A stretch of 64,000 nucleotides of DNA from Pseudomonas paralactis (GTDB lineage: Bacteria; Pseudomonadota; Gammaproteobacteria; Pseudomonadales; Pseudomonadaceae). The stretch is taken from NCBI RefSeq assembly GCF_001439735.1, contig NZ_JYLN01000008.1:124001-188000 (forward strand), read 5' to 3'. Every line of letters begins with the position of its first letter. The stretch's first letter is position 1. Below, one piece after another: positions 60,319 through 64,000 of this stretch. A program made the translations under genes and the position numbers. A model generated the notes under the pieces. The model saw only the letters and a list, made by a program, of their open reading frames with translations, ran no database searches and had not been told where the DNA came from.

Positions 60319-60343
60319 GCAGGAGCGAGTCACTCGCTCCTGC
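60319..60343. terminator. Palindrome after the hybrid kinase gene
   Basis: GCAGGAGCGAGT and ACTCGCTCCTGC form a perfect hairpin of 12 bp with a one-base loop (19 bases after the kinase stop). Its core resembles the GCGAGC REP family, so it may be a REP remnant working as a terminator; no T-run follows. Confidence 0.5.
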
Positions 60344-60365
60344 ACATCCATACCCTGGCCCCTGT

Positions 60366-60848
60366 TCAGCAGTCGGTCAGCCGCAGGAAAATCGCCGCCA
60401 GCCGTTCAATCCCTGCCTGGTCCTGAGCTGTAAAGCGGGCCAGTGAGGGGCTGTCGAGGTCAAGCACGCCAATCAACTGACCGTCTTTGACCAGTGGCAC
60501 CACCAACTCACTGTTCGAGGCGCTGTCACAGGCAATATGGCCTGGGAACGCATGCACGTCCTCCACCCGCTGGGTTTGTCGTGAAGCCGCAGCGGCGCCA
60601 CATACGCCACGACCGAACGGGATGCGCACGCAGGCTATCTGACCCTGGAACGGCCCAAGCACCAGCTCTTCATTGCGATTAAGGTAAAAGCCTGCCCAGT
60701 TCAGGTCATCAAGCTGGTTGAACAGAAACGCAGAAAACTGTGCACTGTTGGCAATAAAGTCACGTTCATCAGCCAGCAATGACTCCAGTTGCGCACACAG
60801 CATGGCGTAGCCATCGAGACCGCTGCCGGCCTGTTGTAAATCGATCAT
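60366..60848 (-). CDS. msrC: Free-methionine-(R)-sulfoxide reductase (GAF domain)
   Basis: 160-residue single GAF domain. Conserved fRMsr features: NLNWAGFYL-type segment near 49-57, GPFQGQIACVRIPFGRGVCGAAA near 64-86 with two cysteines, and HIACDSASNSELVVPL near 104-119 with the third. Reduces free Met-R-sulfoxide. Overlaps the upstream DUF815 ATPase gene by 4 bases. Confidence 0.92.
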   Translation of the reverse strand: MIDLQQAGSGLDGYAMLCAQLESLLADERDFIANSAQFSAFLFNQLDDLNWAGFYLNRNEELVLGPFQGQIACVRIPFGRGVCGAAAASRQTQRVEDVHAFPGHIACDSASNSELVVPLVKDGQLIGVLDLDSPSLARFTAQDQAGIERLAAIFLRLTDC

Positions 60849-61735
60849 GGTTGACGTTCCAGCAATTTAAGACCTACCCAATAACGGGCAAATTGATAGG
60901 CACAACGGCCATTGCGGTTGCCGCGCCCTGTGGCCCAGCGCACCGCGAGTACATCAAGCTGCTCATCGCGCTGCCACTGCAAGCCGGCCTTGCCGGCCAA
61001 CTCGCCGATCCAGTGTTCTACCACATCCAGGAAATGCTCCTGGGAAAATGGATAGAACGACAGCCACAAGCCGAAACGGTCCGACAAGGCAATCTTGTCC
61101 TCTACTGCCTCGCTCGGGTGCAACTCGCCATCCACCCGTTTCCAGTTGTCGTTGTCGCTCTGGTTCTCCGGCACCAGATGGCGGCGGTTGGACGTGGCAT
61201 ACAGCAGCACGTTTTCCGGCGCCTGCTCCAGGGAACCGTCCAACACGCTTTTGAGCACGCGATAATCGCCTTCGCCGGCTTCGAACGAGAGGTCATCGCA
61301 AAACAAAATGAAACGCTGCGGCAGTTTTATCAACTGCTCGACCACACGGGGCAGGTCAGCCAGGTGGTCACGTTCGATTTCGATCAAGCGCAGGCCCGCC
61401 GTGGCGTGCTGAGCCAGCAAGGCGCGTACCATAGAAGACTTGCCAGTACCGCGAGAACCCCACAGCAGCGCATGGTTGGCAGGCAGGCCATCGAGGAACT
61501 GCTGGGTGTTACGCGCCAATTGTTCCCGTTGCTTGTCGACGCCAATCAAGTCCGACAGGCGCATATCCAGACTGACTTCCAACGGTAACAGAAAGCCACT
61601 GCGGCCTTCGCGCTGCCAACGAGCAGCCAGGCATTGGCTCCAGTCGATGGCTTGGCGCGGGGCCGGCAATAAGGGTTCCAGGCGAGCAAGTACGGCGTCG
61701 GCCCGCTCAAGGAAGGCACTCAATCGAGAATCCAT
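60845..61735 (-). CDS. DUF815 AAA-type ATPase
   Basis: 296 residues from ATG 61733-61735. Central P-loop ALLWGSRGTGKSSMVRALLA near residues 87-106, Walker B FILFCDDLSFE near 143-153, sensor VLLYATSNRRHL near 173-184 and the DUF815 pattern EDKIALSDRFGLWLSFYPFS near 208-227. Family of predicted ATPases related to DnaA/IstB-like AAA proteins, function not established. Operonic with msrC downstream; divergent from the hybrid kinase at 61885. Confidence 0.88.
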   Translation of the reverse strand: MDSRLSAFLERADAVLARLEPLLPAPRQAIDWSQCLAARWQREGRSGFLLPLEVSLDMRLSDLIGVDKQREQLARNTQQFLDGLPANHALLWGSRGTGKSSMVRALLAQHATAGLRLIEIERDHLADLPRVVEQLIKLPQRFILFCDDLSFEAGEGDYRVLKSVLDGSLEQAPENVLLYATSNRRHLVPENQSDNDNWKRVDGELHPSEAVEDKIALSDRFGLWLSFYPFSQEHFLDVVEHWIGELAGKAGLQWQRDEQLDVLAVRWATGRGNRNGRCAYQFARYWVGLKLLERQP

Positions 61736-61884
61736 GATTATTCCTCTGGCAAGTTCTTGTAAAAGATGGCGTATTGGCAACCCTGCGGCAGACCGCGTGA
61801 GGCTGCGTCAAAAAACGATTCGTGCCCGGCAAGCTGAAGCTTGGGGATGTTCAGCTATGCTTGCCGAGCGAAAGGAAACGTGAA

Positions 61885-64000
61885 GTGGTTCAACACTCGA
61901 TGGATATCAAGTTCGCCCACCGCTTGTCTTATAAACAAGCCAGATTGACTGTGCTGGTCGGTTTCGTGTTGGGAACCTTGCTCAGCCTGATCCAAATCGG
62001 CATTGATTATGCCAGTGAAGACGCATCCATCAACCGTGAAATACGCTCACTGATTGAAATCAGCCATAACCCCGCGTCGCGCATCGCCTACAACATCGAT
62101 GCCGAACTCGCCCAGGAATTGACCCTGGGCCTGCTGCACTCCCCTGCCATCACCCGTGCGCAGCTGATCGACAACAATGGCGCGGTGCTTGCCGACGTCA
62201 ACCGCTCGCGCAAAGACAGTAACTATCGCCCGCTCAGCGATTTTCTGTTTGGCGCCAATCGTCAGTTCGAGGACCGACTGTTTCTCGGCCATATGCCCAA
62301 CGAATCCCTCGGTGTATTGCGCCTGGATGTCGATACCTATGCCTTTGGCAGCCGTTTCCTGCATCGCGCCGAGATCACCCTGCTCAATGGTTTTGCCCGC
62401 AGCCTGCTGCTGACCGGGATCTTGCTGGGCTTATTCTACGTAATGCTCACTCAACCGCTGGTACGTATTATCCGAGAATTGAGTAGCCGCAAACAGGCAC
62501 GCCTGGATTGCCCACCTGGGCATGAGCACGACGAAATCGGTGTATTGGTCGACGTGGCCAACCAGCAATTTGAAAACATGCAAACCGAGATCCATCAGCG
62601 GCGTCACGCCGAGGACCGCCTCACCGAATACCTGGGCCAACTGGAGAATATCGTTTCGGCGCGCACCCTTGAACTCAAGGCCAGCAACCAACGCCTGAGC
62701 CAATCCAACGATGAACTGGAAGCAGCCAGGATGACCGCGCTGGGTATGGCGCAGGCGCGGGCCGCGTTCCTGGCCAATATGAGCCATGAAATCCGTACGC
62801 CGCTCAATGGTTTGCTGGGGATGATTGCACTGTCGCTCGACAGCCCACTGAATGCCGAGCAGCGCCAGCAACTGTCGATCGCCCATGACTCGGGCAAAGT
62901 GCTGGTTGAATTACTCAACGATATTCTTGACCTGTCCAAGTTCGATGCCGGCCAGTTGGAACTGGAACATATCCCCTTCGACCTGGGCTCACTGGTGGAA
63001 GACACCGCCAACCTGCTGTCGCAGAACGCGGCGCCAAGTGTCGAACTGACGTGCCTGATTGATCCACAGTTTCCCGCCCAGGTTATAGGCGACCCGACCC
63101 GCGTGCGTCAAATCGTCAGTAATCTGCTTTCCAATGCGTTGAAGTTCACCCGCTTCGGCCGAGTCGATGTGCGCCTGCGTGCCCTGGAAGGCCGGGTCAA
63201 TATTGAAGTCTGTGATACCGGCATCGGTATCGCCCAGGAAGCCCAGGCGAGGATCTTCCAGCCCTTCACCCAGGCCGGCGCGGGCATCACCCGTCAATTT
63301 GGCGGTACGGGTTTGGGACTGGCCTTGACCCGCAACCTGTGTGAAGCCATGCAAGGCCGCTTGAGTATCAGCTCGGAGGTGGGCTTTGGCAGCCAGTTCA
63401 GCGCCGACCTCCCGCTACCCACCCATTTGCCTGCCACGCGCTATGCCCCCCTCGCAGGTGATGTTATCGCCATCACCTATGCCGGTGGCGGGTTGACGGA
63501 ACTGCTCACCACCCTGCTGCCCTCTTGGGGGCTGACGCCAAGGTGTTATTCCCAGGACGATGACTTGAGCACGCTGGCCCCTGACCTGTTGATTACCGAC
63601 TGCCCTGAATGCCTGTTCCGCTTGCGCCCGGCAATCAGCGCGCCAATTCTGCTGGTCACCGCCTATGGCAACTTCATGCCCAGCGAAGAAGTCGCGGCCC
63701 TGGCGCCACTGCAGCAACAGGCACGCCCGTTGAGCCGTAACGCGCTGTACCAGATCCTGCAACGCAACCTGCGCAGCAGTACGCAACCGATCCTCGACCC
63801 GATCCAGATGGAAGCCGCGCCGCTGGCTCACCGTGCACGCATCCTGCTGGTGGAGGACAACGCGGTCAATCAGCTGGTGGCCAAAGGGATGCTCAGCAAG
63901 CTGGGGTGTGAGGTGATTGTGGCCGCCCATGGTGGGGAGGCGCTCAAGCTGCTTGAGGACCAGCGCTTCGATATGGTGTTGATGGACTGCAACATGCCGG
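61885..64000 (+). CDS. Hybrid sensor histidine kinase, SagS-like (partial, 3' end beyond window)
   Basis: About 705 residues are in the window. The start was set at GTG 61885, 8 bases after AAAGGAA; ATG 61900 is an alternative. Layout: transmembrane helix near 20-40, periplasmic sensor about 45-165 (ISHNPASRIAYNIDAELAQE is well conserved among relatives), second helix near 172-192, HAMP-like and coiled-coil linker, HisKA with His301 (NMSHEIRTPLNGLLG), HATPase about 400-510 (DTGIGIA, GGTGLGLALTR), a degenerate receiver-like segment about 515-630, and a true receiver beginning about 652 (ILLVEDNAVNQLV). Any HPt or remaining receiver residues lie beyond 64000. Similarity to SagS (PA2824) is from memory and moderate. 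Confidence 0.85.
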   Translation, partial: MVQHSMDIKFAHRLSYKQARLTVLVGFVLGTLLSLIQIGIDYASEDASINREIRSLIEISHNPASRIAYNIDAELAQELTLGLLHSPAITRAQLIDNNGAVLADVNRSRKDSNYRPLSDFLFGANRQFEDRLFLGHMPNESLGVLRLDVDTYAFGSRFLHRAEITLLNGFARSLLLTGILLGLFYVMLTQPLVRIIRELSSRKQARLDCPPGHEHDEIGVLVDVANQQFENMQTEIHQRRHAEDRLTEYLGQLENIVSARTLELKASNQRLSQSNDELEAARMTALGMAQARAAFLANMSHEIRTPLNGLLGMIALSLDSPLNAEQRQQLSIAHDSGKVLVELLNDILDLSKFDAGQLELEHIPFDLGSLVEDTANLLSQNAAPSVELTCLIDPQFPAQVIGDPTRVRQIVSNLLSNALKFTRFGRVDVRLRALEGRVNIEVCDTGIGIAQEAQARIFQPFTQAGAGITRQFGGTGLGLALTRNLCEAMQGRLSISSEVGFGSQFSADLPLPTHLPATRYAPLAGDVIAITYAGGGLTELLTTLLPSWGLTPRCYSQDDDLSTLAPDLLITDCPECLFRLRPAISAPILLVTAYGNFMPSEEVAALAPLQQQARPLSRNALYQILQRNLRSSTQPILDPIQMEAAPLAHRARILLVEDNAVNQLVAKGMLSKLGCEVIVAAHGGEALKLLEDQRFDMVLMDCNMP

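Overview
The window looks like chromosomal DNA of a Pseudomonas of the P. fluorescens complex. Evidence: gene order typical of the genus (sdhCDA next to gltA; gcl-hyi-glxR-ttuD-pyk followed by a urea transporter, a K+ channel and an orphan sulfate-binding protein; a complete ccmABCDEFGHI operon), many REP/REPIN palindromes of three families (cores GGAGCTGGCTTGCC, GGAGCGAGCTTGCTC, GGAGGGGGCTTGC), and a RAYT transposase-like gene flanked by REPINs. No rRNA, tRNA, CRISPR array or complete insertion sequence was seen.

Layout. 1-4.2 kb: succinate dehydrogenase sdhCDA (minus; sdhA runs off the left edge) divergent from citrate synthase gltA. 4.2-7.4 kb: acetate permease actP with its DUF485 partner, then an orphan glycine-betaine-type binding protein. 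7.7-13.7 kb: membrane GH17 protein, small membrane protein, secreted alpha/beta hydrolase coupled to mlaA, DUF808 protein, TetR regulator. 13.7-14.5 kb: RAYT with REPINs on both sides. 14.5-21.6 kb: glyoxylate/glycerate catabolism (glcG-like, gcl, hyi, glxR, ttuD, pyk) with two perfect TTGTATACAA palindromes in its control region. 21.7-26 kb: urea transporter, K+ channel, sulfate-binding protein, MFS transporter. 26.1-33.2 kb: four minus-strand genes carrying serralysin-type (M10_C/RTX) C-terminal domains, alternating catalytic proteases with non-catalytic partners, separated by long AT-rich spacers; this is the most unusual accessory region. 33.6-35.5 kb: orphan phnN, a DUF6124-type small gene behind an elaborately folded leader RNA, and a proline-rich lipoprotein. 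35.5-42.5 kb: cytochrome c maturation operon. 42.7-44.6 kb: FliK-like and FlhB C-domain-like pair. 44.7-47.2 kb: molybdenum cofactor genes moeA, moaB, mobA. 47.2-53.8 kb: housekeeping and membrane genes (lipoprotein, RluA-family pseudouridine synthase, glutaredoxin-like protein, CPA2 antiporter, amt, yqjDEK-like trio). 53.9-64 kb: dgt, a receiver-only protein, a BvgA/BvgS-like (Roc-like) two-component pair, fRMsr, a DUF815 ATPase, and a second hybrid sensor kinase that runs off the right edge.

The two most promising undescribed items are (i) the alternating protease / non-catalytic RTX cluster at 26.1-33.2 kb, with a 14-unit Lys/Pro repeat, unusual C-terminal tails and a shared upstream TGTACG element, and (ii) the 5' leader at 34508-34673, which folds on paper into a three-way junction followed by a Shine-Dalgarno-sequestering hairpin and a mutually exclusive alternative pairing, the architecture of a translational RNA switch. 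No homology search or folding program was run; family names come from motifs recognised by eye.
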